From: Agromyces humatus
GTDB lineage: Bacteria; Actinomycetota; Actinomycetes; Actinomycetales; Microbacteriaceae
Length of the DNA: 64,000 nucleotides
Direction: 5' to 3'
Assembly: GCF_021228295.1 (NCBI RefSeq)
Contig: NZ_JAJQPD010000005.1
Span: 1-64,000 of the forward strand
Below the pieces are notes generated by a model. The model ran no database searches. It had not been told where the DNA came from and saw nothing but the letters and a program-made list of their open reading frames with translations. Each line of letters opens with the position of its first letter. Positions within the stretch are counted from its first letter, which is position 1. The position numbers were made by a program, and so were the translations under genes. This document shows, piece by piece, positions 17,402 through 24,844 of the stretch.

Positions 17402-17776
17402 ATGACGGTGACGAAGATGACTCCGGCGCAGCTCGAACGGTTCACGGCTCGACTGCTCGCCGAGCGAGCGGACGCCGAGGCGCGGCACGTCGAGTTCGAC
17501 GACGCGATGACCGAGGTGCGCGCCGCCCGCGCAGGCGCCAATGCCGACGACGAGCACGACCCCGAAGGGCCGACGATGACGCAGGAATGGTCGCAGCGCA
17601 CCGCCGTGCTCGCGGACGTCGACGGCGAGCTCGCCGACATCGACCGCGCCCTCGCGCGCATCGCCGACGGCACCTACGGGGTGTGCGCCCGCTGCGGCAA
17701 GCGCATCGCGGTCGGCCGCCTCGACGCCAGGCCCACCGCGACGCTGTGCATCGACTGCGCGCGCCTCGCGCGCTGA
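17402..17776 (+). CDS. DksA/TraR-family C4 zinc-finger protein
   Basis: A 124-residue protein with an N-terminal acidic coiled-coil region (residues about 8-80) and a C-terminal four-Cys zinc finger, CARC near 94 and CIDC near 116, the layout of DksA/TraR proteins that enter the RNA polymerase secondary channel. The coiled-coil tip lacks the exact DxxDxA pattern of Escherichia coli DksA (ELADIDRALAR is the closest), so a ppGpp-linked role is unproven. GGAAGGAG stands four bases before ATG 17402; GTG 17399 is an equal alternative. It is divergent from dnaX. Confidence 0.88.
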   Translation: MTVTKMTPAQLERFTARLLAERADAEARHVEFDDAMTEVRAARAGANADDEHDPEGPTMTQEWSQRTAVLADVDGELADIDRALARIADGTYGVCARCGKRIAVGRLDARPTATLCIDCARLAR

Positions 17777-17835
17777 GGAGCCGCACCCGCTCGGCCTCGA
17801 CCCCGCCCAGCGAGCCGCTCGTCATTCTTCCCGTT

Positions 17836-17900
17836 CAGGGGATTCTCGCGACACGCCGCGGCGGCAGCCCCTCACGACGGCGCGTCGTCGAAATCCCCTG
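17836..17900. terminator. Long hairpin between convergent genes
   Basis: The arms 17836-17857 (CAGGGGATTCTCGCGACACG...) and 17879-17900 (...GTCGTCGAAATCCCCTG) pair at about 17 of 22 positions around a 21-base loop. It sits between the zinc-finger gene and the MFS gene, both of which end toward it, so it could end transcription from both sides. No T-run is present. It could also be a small mobile palindrome. Confidence 0.5.
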
Positions 17901-17914
17901 ATCCGGCAACAGCA

Positions 17915-19369
17915 TCAGACCGACGAGGCGGCAGCCCCGCGCGCGGCCGCGAGCCCTGAGAAGGAACGCAGGTAGAGCGGGCTCGACCCGAGCGCGAGGT
18001 ACAGCAGTCCGCAGGCGACGAGCGTCGGAACGAGCCCCAACTGCTCGGCCGCGAACCCACCGAGGAACGCCCCGAGCGGCATCGTCGCCGCGACCCCGGC
18101 CGTCGTGGCGCCGAACACCCGCGCCCGCATGCCGTTCGGGATCAGCCCGTACATCGCCGTGGAGATCATCGGGTTCAGCGCTCCGGCCGCGAGCCCCGAC
18201 GCGGCGAGCAGTGGCAGCAGCACGGGCACCGGCGCGCCCGCCGCCATCGCCAGGTACGGCGGAGCACCCGCCAGCACGAAGCACGTCGCGAACATCACCC
18301 GCCCCGAGAACCGATGGCCCACGACCCCGAACAACGCCGAGCCGGCGAGGGCGCCCGCGGCGAAGCATCCGACCATGAAACCCAGCAGCGCCGGATCGCC
18401 GAGCACCTCGGTCGCGTACAGCGGCTTCAGCACCATGACGCCGGCCGCATCGATCGCGTTCGTGAGCGTCACGAGCACCACGATCGCGCGCAGCAGCGGC
18501 TGGGTCACGACGAACCTGATGCCGGCGACGAAGCCTCGGCCCGAGGCATCCGTCTGTTCGTGCGCATCGGTGTGCTGCGAATCGGATGCCGCGACCCGGC
18601 GTGGCACGAAGCACAGCACCAGCAGCGCCGAGATGAGGAACCCGCCCGCGTCGACGACGAGTGCCGGCATCGGGCCGAGCAACGCGACCAGGACGCCGGC
18701 GGCGCCCGCGCCCACCATCATCGCGGTGCGCTGCACGGCCGACTGCGCCCCGGCGGCGCGGGCGATCGGGGTGCGCGCGAGCGCCGCGAGGTCGGGCGTG
18801 ATCGAGGTCTTCGCGGTGTCGCCCGGCGGGTCGAGCAGGCCGCCGAGGAAGACGAGCGCGAGCAGCGCCCCGAAGGGCAGCCCGACCGTCGCATGCAGCA
18901 CGGGGATCGCGAGGACCGTGAGGGCGCTCGCGACATCGGCGACGATGCTCGACGCGCGGTAGCCGAAGCGGTCGACGAGGACGCCGCCGAAGGCTCCGCC
19001 GATGACGAGCGGCACGGTGGCGAAGACGCCGACCACGCCCGCCGCGAGCGGGGAGCCGGTCTGCGTCAGGGCGATGATCGGGATCGCCACCAGCGCGATC
19101 GCGTTGCCGCCGAGCGAGAAGAAGGCCGCGGTGAGGTTCGCGATCAGCGGGAGGCGGCGGCGCGGCGGCCCCGTCGGCGTCGGCGTCGTCGTCGGCGTCG
19201 GTCGAGTAGGACGCGCAGCGCCCGTATCGAGACCGCCCGTCACGTCGAGCGCGGGGTCGGATGTCGCGGTGTCGCTCCTCGTGGTGCCGGATGTCGCGGG
19301 ATCGGATGTCGCGGTGCCGAATGTCGCGGGGCCGGATGTCGCGGTGTCGCTCTTCGTGGTGCCGGTCAT
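17915..19369 (-). CDS. MFS exporter (drug/efflux type)
   Basis: A 484-residue major facilitator with twelve predicted membrane segments. The first six begin with ANLTAAFFSLGGNAIALVAI near residue 90, and the loop 2-3 region reads GGVLVDRFGYRASS, the family's DRxGRR-like motif A. The first 80 residues are unusual: a Thr/Ser/Asp/Pro-rich tail encoded by short DNA repeats and one copy of the palindromic repeat. The ATG at 19369 follows AGGAGCGG and overlaps the ArsR-type gene by four bases (ATGA), so the regulator most likely controls this exporter. Substrate is unknown. Confidence 0.88.
   Translation of the reverse strand: MTGTTKSDTATSGPATFGTATSDPATSGTTRSDTATSDPALDVTGGLDTGAARPTRPTPTTTPTPTGPPRRRLPLIANLTAAFFSLGGNAIALVAIPIIALTQTGSPLAAGVVGVFATVPLVIGGAFGGVLVDRFGYRASSIVADVASALTVLAIPVLHATVGLPFGALLALVFLGGLLDPPGDTAKTSITPDLAALARTPIARAAGAQSAVQRTAMMVGAGAAGVLVALLGPMPALVVDAGGFLISALLVLCFVPRRVAASDSQHTDAHEQTDASGRGFVAGIRFVVTQPLLRAIVVLVTLTNAIDAAGVMVLKPLYATEVLGDPALLGFMVGCFAAGALAGSALFGVVGHRFSGRVMFATCFVLAGAPPYLAMAAGAPVPVLLPLLAASGLAAGALNPMISTAMYGLIPNGMRARVFGATTAGVAATMPLGAFLGGFAAEQLGLVPTLVACGLLYLALGSSPLYLRSFSGLAAARGAAASSV
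19197..19240. repeat. Palindromic repeat copy inside the MFS gene
   Basis: GTCGGTCGAGTAGGACGCGC...GTATCGAGACC reads through the MFS frame as about 15 residues (GLDTGAARPTRPTPT) between the disordered tail and the first membrane segment. It is a reverse-orientation copy. Confidence 0.8.
19259..19365. repeat. 32-bp direct repeats, 75 bp apart, in the MFS tail
   Basis: GGATGTCGCGGTGTCGCTCC... at 19259-19290 and the same at 19334-19365 with one change. Between them are further GGATGTCGCGG copies. The spacing of 75 bp is 25 codons, so recombination between the copies would shorten the tail without a frameshift. Confidence 0.85.
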
Positions 19370-20157
19370 GATCCGCTCCTCGGGAACGTGTGCGTGATCC
19401 ACCGCACCAGGCGCGTGCCCTCGCGGGGCTCGCCCCGGCGCGCCCACCACTTGTCGCGCACCGCGGCCAGGTCGGCGCCGAGCTCGCGGAACTCATCGAG
19501 CGTGAGGTGCGCGGCGCCGTCGCTCGAGTCGGACGCCGCGACCCACTCGGGCTCGAGGTCGATCTCGGCGTTCAGCGCGTCGACCAGCTCGTGGTGATAC
19601 GAGTCGAGCACGGTGCGGCGCATGGCCTCGGCGGCCTCGCGTCGTTCGGGGTCATCGAGGAACTCCTCGCTGCGCACGGTCGTCATCTCGTGCGCGGCCT
19701 GCCACCAGCGCTCTCGGCCGTCGCGCTCGTACTCGGGCGCCGGCACGACGAACCCGTGCTTCGCGAGCGTCGAGAGGTGGTAGCTCACCGAACCCGACGC
19801 CACGCCCGTCGCCTCGGCCAGCATGCCGACCGACTGCGGGCCGCGGCTGCGCAGCAGCCCCAGGATGCGCAACCGCAGCGGGTGCGCGAGCGCCCGCATG
19901 GGTCCGGCGTCGTGCAGGTCGATGGCCCGGCGCTCTGGGGCGTCGCCGGCCTGGGCGTCGCCGGGCTGGGCGTCGCCGGCCTGGGCACCGCTGGCCTGGG
20001 CACCGCTCATGTGGGCACCGCTCATGTGGGCACCGCTGGCCTGGGCACCGCCGGCCTGGGCGTCGCTTGTCTGGGCACCGCTCGTCTGGGCGCCGCGGGT
20101 CTGGGCACCGCTGGCCTGGGCGTCGCGCGCTTCGCGCGGAGGGGTCGACTCGCTCAT
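19366..20157 (-). CDS. ArsR-type transcriptional regulator with repeat tail
   Basis: A 263-residue regulator. Residues about 12-75 are thirteen pentapeptides of the form [ST/AG]-G/D-AQ/AH-x, likely disordered. A winged helix-turn-helix of ArsR type follows: AHPLRLRILGLLRSRGPQSVGML then VSYHLSTLAKHGFV, near residues 92-140. The C-terminal part has WWQAAHEMTT and a helical region around DSYHHELVDALNAEIDLE. It overlaps the MFS exporter gene by four bases and so probably represses or activates it. Paired 13-bp direct repeats just upstream may be its operator. The repeat tail is odd for this family. Confidence 0.87.
   Translation of the reverse strand: MSESTPPREARDAQASGAQTRGAQTSGAQTSDAQAGGAQASGAHMSGAHMSGAQASGAQAGDAQPGDAQAGDAPERRAIDLHDAGPMRALAHPLRLRILGLLRSRGPQSVGMLAEATGVASGSVSYHLSTLAKHGFVVPAPEYERDGRERWWQAAHEMTTVRSEEFLDDPERREAAEAMRRTVLDSYHHELVDALNAEIDLEPEWVAASDSSDGAAHLTLDEFRELGADLAAVRDKWWARRGEPREGTRLVRWITHTFPRSGS
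19934..20128. repeat. 15-bp minisatellite in the ArsR-type gene
   Basis: About thirteen head-to-tail copies of a CTGGGCACCGCTGGC-like 15-mer, each encoding five residues, with variants such as CTGGGCGTCGCCGGC and GTGGGCACCGCTCAT. The period equals five codons, so copy changes keep the frame. Confidence 0.92.
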
Positions 20158-20484
20158 GCCCTCATCGTAGTTCTACAAGATTCATTGCACAATACTTCTT
20201 GCCCAATAGTTCTTGCCGATGACCGGAGTCGGTGTTCTTGCCGAACCGCGGGCGCTTCTCTTGTCGATGAACCGGGTGCGGATGGCCCACCTCGAGCGCC
20301 CTCCCGCCGCCGCCCTCACCCTCCCACCGCAGGACCTTCGAGTCTCCCGAAGGCGTGTCGCGGCGGCGACACGCCGTTGGCAGCCGAAAGTTCCTGCACT
20401 GGTGACGTCGGAACCCGCGCCCGGATCCACTCGATCCCATCCACCCCAGCTCGACGGGGCGCGGGCGCGGGCGAAGCCCGCGAG
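20158..20484. promoter_or_regulatory. Regulatory gap upstream of the ArsR-type gene
   Basis: Two 13-bp direct repeats, CAATACTTCTTGC (20190-20202) and CAATAGTTCTTGC (20204-20216), lie 33-59 bases before the regulator start, in an AT-rich patch that would hold its promoter (minus strand). Further TTCTTGCCGA-like copies follow at 20235 and 20258. The rest of the 327 bases holds a hairpin (20352-20375) and a dispersed repeat after ackA; I see no gene. Confidence 0.55.
20352..20402. repeat. Second dispersed repeat family, copy A (hairpin)
   Basis: A perfect 10-bp stem GGCGTGTCGC/GCGACACGCC with a 4-base loop at 20352-20375 runs into CGACACGCCG...GTTCCTGCACTGG (to 20402). Related sequences occur at 40728-40764 (minus strand) and 41976-42012. 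It lies 80-130 bases after the ackA stop, so it may also act as a 3' hairpin; there is no T-run. Confidence 0.7.
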
Positions 20485-21711
20485 CTACCCGCGGACCACC
20501 GCGAGCGTCTGGCGGGCGATCTCGAGCTCTTCGTTCGTGGGCACGACGAGCACCACGACCTCGGAGGCGTCGGACGAGATCACCCGGGCTTCACGCGACC
20601 GCACCTCGTTGCGTGCCGCGTCGAGCTCGATGCCGAGGCGCTCGAGTCCGGCGAGCGCGGCGGCGCGCACGGGCGCGGCGTTCTCGCCCACCCCCGCGGT
20701 GAACGAGATCACGTCGACTCCGCCGAGCTGGGCGAAGTACGCCCCGACATACGCCTTGAGCCTGTGCACGTACACGTCGAACGCGAGGCTCGCCGCGGCA
20801 TCGCCCGCCGCTCGCCCCGCGAGCACATCGCGCACGTCGTTGGTGCCGGCGAGCCCGAGCAGGCCACTGCGCTTGTTGAGCAGCGTGTCGAGCGCGTCGA
20901 AGTCGTACCCGGCCCGACGGTGCAGGTGCACGAGCACCGCGGGGTCGATGTCGCCCGAGCGCGTGCCCATGACGAGGCCCTCGAGGGGGGTCATCCCCAT
21001 CGAGGTCTCGACCGACCGGCCGCCGTCGATCGCCGTGATCGACGCGCCGTTGCCGAGGTGCAGCACCAATTGGCGGAGCTCGGCGAGCGGCCGCCCGACG
21101 AACAGCGCCGCCTGCTCGGAGACGTACTTGTGCGAGGTGCCGTGGAATCCGTAGCGCCGCACCCGGTACCGCTCGGCGACCTCGGCGTCGATCGCGTAGG
21201 TGTACGCGGCCGGCGGCAACGTCTGGTGGAACGCGGTGTCGAACACCGCCACGTGCGGCACGTCGGGGAACACCTGCTCGGCCGCCTCGATGCCCTGCAG
21301 GTTCGCAGGGTTGTGCAGCGGCGCGAGCTCGACGAGGTCGGCGATGTTGATCTTCACGAGATCGGTGACGACCGTCGGCTCGAAGAACCGCTTACCGCCG
21401 TGCACCACCCGATGCCCCACGGCGACGGGCGGGTGCGAGGAGAGCGACGGCCCGTGCGCCGCGAATGCCTCGAGCATGACCCCGAATGCGGCGACGTGGT
21501 CGGGGATCGACAGCTCGCGCTCGGTGATCGACGGCGCGTCGACGCGATCGACCGACGGAACCTCGTCCCACGGGATCGTGTGCACCGCCCGCCCGACCCC
21601 TTCGCCGATGCGCTCGATGAGCCCTGAGGCGAGCGTGCGCTCGGTCGCCATCTCGATCAGTTGGTACTTCAGCGACGAAGACCCCGAATTGACGACGAGG
21701 ATGTCGCTCAC
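20485..21711 (-). CDS. ackA: Acetate kinase
   Basis: Interconverts acetyl phosphate plus ADP with acetate plus ATP. The 408-residue protein begins MSDILVVNSGSSSLKYQLI, the family N-terminal signature, and has GHRVVHGG (second signature), HLGNGAS and later FTAGVGENA. The GTG start overlaps the pta stop by four bases, so the two enzymes are made together for acetate overflow or use. Confidence 0.96.
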   Translation of the reverse strand: MSDILVVNSGSSSLKYQLIEMATERTLASGLIERIGEGVGRAVHTIPWDEVPSVDRVDAPSITERELSIPDHVAAFGVMLEAFAAHGPSLSSHPPVAVGHRVVHGGKRFFEPTVVTDLVKINIADLVELAPLHNPANLQGIEAAEQVFPDVPHVAVFDTAFHQTLPPAAYTYAIDAEVAERYRVRRYGFHGTSHKYVSEQAALFVGRPLAELRQLVLHLGNGASITAIDGGRSVETSMGMTPLEGLVMGTRSGDIDPAVLVHLHRRAGYDFDALDTLLNKRSGLLGLAGTNDVRDVLAGRAAGDAAASLAFDVYVHRLKAYVGAYFAQLGGVDVISFTAGVGENAAPVRAAALAGLERLGIELDAARNEVRSREARVISSDASEVVVLVVPTNEELEIARQTLAVVRG

Positions 21712-23930
21712 GGGGTATCGGCCGCCTGGATCGCGGTGATCGCCACGGTGTTGACGATGTCTTGCACCGTCGCCCCGCGCGAGAGGTCGTTGATGGGCTT
21801 GCGCAGTCCCTGCAGCACCGGGCCGATGGCGACCGCGCCCGCCGAGCGCTGCACCGCCTTGTACGTGTTGTTGCCCGTATTCAGATCGGGGAATATGAAC
21901 ACCGTCGCCCGCCCGGCGACGGTCGACTCGGGGAGCTTCGTGCGCGCGACCGCGGCGTCGGCGGCCGCGTCGTACTGGATGGGCCCCTCGACCGCGAGCT
22001 CGGGAGCCCGCTCGCGCACGAGCGCCGTCGCCCGGCGTACCTTGTCGACATCGGCCCCCGATCCCGACTCGCCCGTCGAGTACGACAGCATCGCCACGCG
22101 CGGCTCGATGCCGAACTGCGCGGCCGTCGCGGCCGACGAGATCGCGATGTCGGCGAGCTGCTCGGCCGTGGGGTCAGGCACGACCGCGCAGTCGCCGTAG
22201 ACGAGCACCCGGTCGGCGAGCGCCATGAGGAACACGCTCGACACCACGTCGACCTCGGGCACGGTCTTGATGACCTCGAACGCCGGGCGGATGGTGTGCG
22301 CGGTGGTGTGCACGGCACCCGACACCATGCCGTCGGCGAGCCCCATGGCGACCATCATGGTGCCGAAGTACGACACGTCCTGCACGGTGTCGCGGGCCTG
22401 TTCGAGCGTGATGCCCTTGTGCGCGCGGCGGCGCTGGTACTCGTCGGCGAGGCGGTAGACGAGCACGTGGTCGTGGTTCGAGAGCACCGTCGCCCGCGAG
22501 ATGTCGAGGCCGAGCCCGATGGCCCTTGCCCGGATCTCGATCTCTTCGCCGAGGATCGTCAGATCGGCGACATCACGTGCGATGAGCGTGGCCGCCGCGC
22601 GCAGGATGCGGTCGTCGTACCCCTCGGGGAGCACGATGTGCTTGCGTTCGCGCCGCGCCCGTTCGAGCAGCCCGTACTCGAACATGAGCGGCGTGACGAC
22701 CTCGGGCCGCGCGATCTCGAGCCGGTCGAGCAGCGCCGCACCGTCGACGTGCTGCTCGAACAGGGCGAGTGCCGTGTCGCGCTTGCGCTGCGATTCGGCC
22801 GCGAGCCGACCGCGGGTGTTGCGGATCGCGAGGGCCGTGTCGTAGCTGCCCATCGACGTCTGGATGATCGGCAGGCCCGCCTTGAGCCCCTCGATGAGCC
22901 GCTCGATGTGCTCGGAGAGCGGGAACCCGCCGTTCAGCACGATGCCCGAGATCGACGGGAACGTCGCCGACGCGTGCGCAGTCAGTACGCCCAGCAGCAC
23001 CTCGCTGCGATCGCCCGGCACGATCACGACCGAGCCCTCGATGAGCCGCGGCAGCACGTTCTCCATCGACATCGCGGCGATCACGACACCGAGCGCCTCG
23101 CGATCGAGCAGGTCGGGATCGCCCGCGTACAGCTCGCCGTCGACGGCCTGCATGATCGTGCGCATCGAGGGGGCGACGAGGAAGGGATCCTCGGGAATCG
23201 CCCAGACGGCGACGGCGCCGTCCTGAGCTTGTCGAAGGGATGACCCTGCCACGCCATCACCCGCGGCCGCACCCGCGCCGACCCGGCTGCCGGCTGCGCC
23301 GGCCGGGACATCCCACCGCGCCGCTGCGCGCACCGACTCGACGATCTCATCGAGCCGTTCGGGGTCTGCCCGGTTGACGACGATGCCGAGCACGCTCGCG
23401 TGCTCGCGTTCGAGTTCTTCGGCGGCGAGTTCGGTGAGCTGCGCCAGGTCGCCGGGGGTGCGCGCGTCGCTGTGCCCGAGTCGCTCGCTGTGGCCCAGCA
23501 CCGTGTTCTCGCCGACGCGGCCGCCGAGCACCAGCAGCACGGGCGCGCCCAGGTTCGCCGCGATGCGGGCGTTGAAGGCGAGCTCGGTGGGGGTGCCCAC
23601 GTCGGTGTAGTCGGATCCGAGGATGACGACCGCGTCGCATCGGTCTTCGACGGCCTTGAACCGGCGCACGATCGTGGCGAGGGCGGCATCGGGGTCGGTG
23701 TGCACGTCGTCGTAGCCGACGCCGATCGCCTCGTCGTACGACAGCTCGACCACTGCGTCGTGGGCGAGCAGCAGGTCGAGCACGTAGTCGCGCTCGTCGG
23801 TCGACCGCGCCACCGGCCGGAACACGCCCACGCGGGTGGCCCGGCGGGTCAGTGTGTCGAGCGTTCCGAGGGCGACCGTCGACTTGCCGGTATTGCCTTC
23901 GGCCGAGCAGATGTAGATGCGGTGGGCCAC
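21708..23930 (-). CDS. pta: Phosphate acetyltransferase
   Basis: Interconverts acetyl-CoA and acetyl phosphate. The 740-residue enzyme is the long, three-part form: an N-terminal P-loop domain like dethiobiotin synthetase (YICSAEGNTGKSTVALG), a central DRTGG region (near VIAAMSMENVL and VIVPGDRSE), and the C-terminal catalytic domain with VLPEGYDDRILRA, MVSGAVHTTAHTIRP and FPDLNTGN. Start is GTG at 23930 behind GGGGGAGT. Between the first two parts, residues about 210-240 form an extra Gly/Ala linker that includes the dispersed repeat CCTTCGACAAGCTCAGGA in frame (SLRQAQDGA). Confidence 0.96.
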   Translation of the reverse strand: MAHRIYICSAEGNTGKSTVALGTLDTLTRRATRVGVFRPVARSTDERDYVLDLLLAHDAVVELSYDEAIGVGYDDVHTDPDAALATIVRRFKAVEDRCDAVVILGSDYTDVGTPTELAFNARIAANLGAPVLLVLGGRVGENTVLGHSERLGHSDARTPGDLAQLTELAAEELEREHASVLGIVVNRADPERLDEIVESVRAAARWDVPAGAAGSRVGAGAAAGDGVAGSSLRQAQDGAVAVWAIPEDPFLVAPSMRTIMQAVDGELYAGDPDLLDREALGVVIAAMSMENVLPRLIEGSVVIVPGDRSEVLLGVLTAHASATFPSISGIVLNGGFPLSEHIERLIEGLKAGLPIIQTSMGSYDTALAIRNTRGRLAAESQRKRDTALALFEQHVDGAALLDRLEIARPEVVTPLMFEYGLLERARRERKHIVLPEGYDDRILRAAATLIARDVADLTILGEEIEIRARAIGLGLDISRATVLSNHDHVLVYRLADEYQRRRAHKGITLEQARDTVQDVSYFGTMMVAMGLADGMVSGAVHTTAHTIRPAFEVIKTVPEVDVVSSVFLMALADRVLVYGDCAVVPDPTAEQLADIAISSAATAAQFGIEPRVAMLSYSTGESGSGADVDKVRRATALVRERAPELAVEGPIQYDAAADAAVARTKLPESTVAGRATVFIFPDLNTGNNTYKAVQRSAGAVAIGPVLQGLRKPINDLSRGATVQDIVNTVAITAIQAADTP
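23221..23238. repeat. CCTTCGACAAGCTCAGGA element inside pta
   Basis: This 18-mer (minus strand), part of TCATCCCTTCGACAAGCTCA, is a well-known dispersed sequence found in many bacterial genomes. It lies in the linker of pta, is read in frame and brings no stop codon. It is the only copy I found in the window. Confidence 0.75.
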
Positions 23931-24077
23931 TCCCCCAGCCTATTGGGCGGCACTCGCCGTGCGGCTGAACGTTCGATGGCCGACGCAGTGCGGGACCACA
24001 GTCCGCTCACACACCCCACGGAAGCTCTCGGCCTTCTCATCCTGCATTGTGCTGGGGCAGGGGTGTCCGGGGGGGGT

Positions 24078-24114
24078 TGCCCGGGCATGAACGCAGCCCC
24101 GGTTACCCCGGGCA
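24078..24114 (-). terminator. GC hairpin downstream of the SRP RNA
   Basis: TGCCCGGG (24078-24085) pairs with CCCGGGCA (24107-24114) around a 21-base loop, just after the end of the SRP RNA on the minus strand. It may help stop that transcript before pta, which reads the same way. Confidence 0.4.
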
Positions 24115-24116
24115 CG

Positions 24117-24200
24117 AAAAGACTCCCCGCGCACCCGCCAGAGCCCGGTTACCCTTGCTGCGTTTCCGCCCTGGGGGAGTTGGCCTGGATGGCGCCACGC
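24117..24200 (-). ncRNA. ffs: Small signal recognition particle RNA (4.5S type)
   Basis: On the minus strand the core reads GGCGGAAACGCAGCAAGG then GTAACCGGGCTCTGG: the GGAA tetraloop and the asymmetric GCAGC side that bind Ffh. The outer stem pairs AACTCCCCC with GCGGGGAGT, and TTTT follows the 3' strand. This is the short Alu-less form. End points are approximate, set from the paired outer stem. It lies 174 bases before tRNA-Ser, in the opposite direction. Confidence 0.88.
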
Positions 24201-24355
24201 GGGGAGCCGTCATCAATCCTACCTGCTCCGCGGCACCCCTGAGACACCGAGCGGATGTCGCAGCACGAGGCATCCGCTCGCCCGTGAACTGAACGCGGGC
24301 CGGAGTCGGGTAGCATTTCATGAGGTCGCGCGCGTGTTCGCATGCCCGCGCCCAA

Positions 24356-24443
24356 GGAGGATTCGCCTAGTGGCCTATGGCGCACGCTTGGAAAGCGTGT
24401 TGGGTGAAAGCCCTCGGGGGTTCGAATCCCCCATCCTCCGCCA
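24356..24443 (+). tRNA. tRNA-Ser (anticodon GGA)
   Basis: 88 bases including an encoded CCA. The acceptor stem pairs GGAGGAT with ATCCTCC, followed by discriminator G. The anticodon stem-loop CACGC-TTGGAAA-GCGTG exposes GGA, reading UCC/UCU. The T arm is GGGGGTTCGAATCCCCC, and a long variable arm (GTTGGGTGAAAGCCCTC region) is the class II feature of serine tRNAs. Confidence 0.97.
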
Positions 24444-24458
24444 GTTCGACATCGTGAA

Positions 24459-24497
24459 CGGCTGAACCCCCGGTTTCGTGGGTTCAGCCGCTTCTTC
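24459..24497 (+). terminator. Terminator hairpin after tRNA-Ser
   Basis: A perfect 11-bp stem, CGGCTGAACCC (24459-24469) with GGGTTCAGCCG (24480-24490), around a 10-base loop, followed by CTTCTTC. It begins 16 bases after the tRNA end. Confidence 0.82.
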
Positions 24498-24844
24498 GTG
24501 GGCGGTGGTGGCGGCCGTTCACCGCAGGAATTCGCTCGAATGGCTCTTCGCTGGAGTTCGACCTATGCTGTCCTGAGCCGGGTCGTGAGGGCCCGGGGTG
24601 TCGACGAAGACGAAGGCGTTTCGTAGACCCCACGACGCCGGCACAATCTTCTCCACCCATGAGTCCATCGCTCCGCCGCCCAGCGCGCCGCGTCCCGAAT
24701 CACCTTGGCATCGGCTTCGGCCGAACGCTGTGGGCAAGGACGCAGTTCGCCCTTCCGATCGCGGCGGAAACCCGAGCGCCGGCATCCGTGTCCTCATTAA
24801 TGCCGAATAGCGCCCGCCTGCTCCCCCGACGCATGATGTGAGGG
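24498..24844. other. Gap without a supported gene
   Basis: About 350 bases with lower GC than the surroundings and poor codon bias in every frame. Short open frames exist on both strands but start in odd places and match no family I know. It may be a decayed segment next to the tRNA. I see no repeat or clear att-like copy of the tRNA end. Confidence 0.5.
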
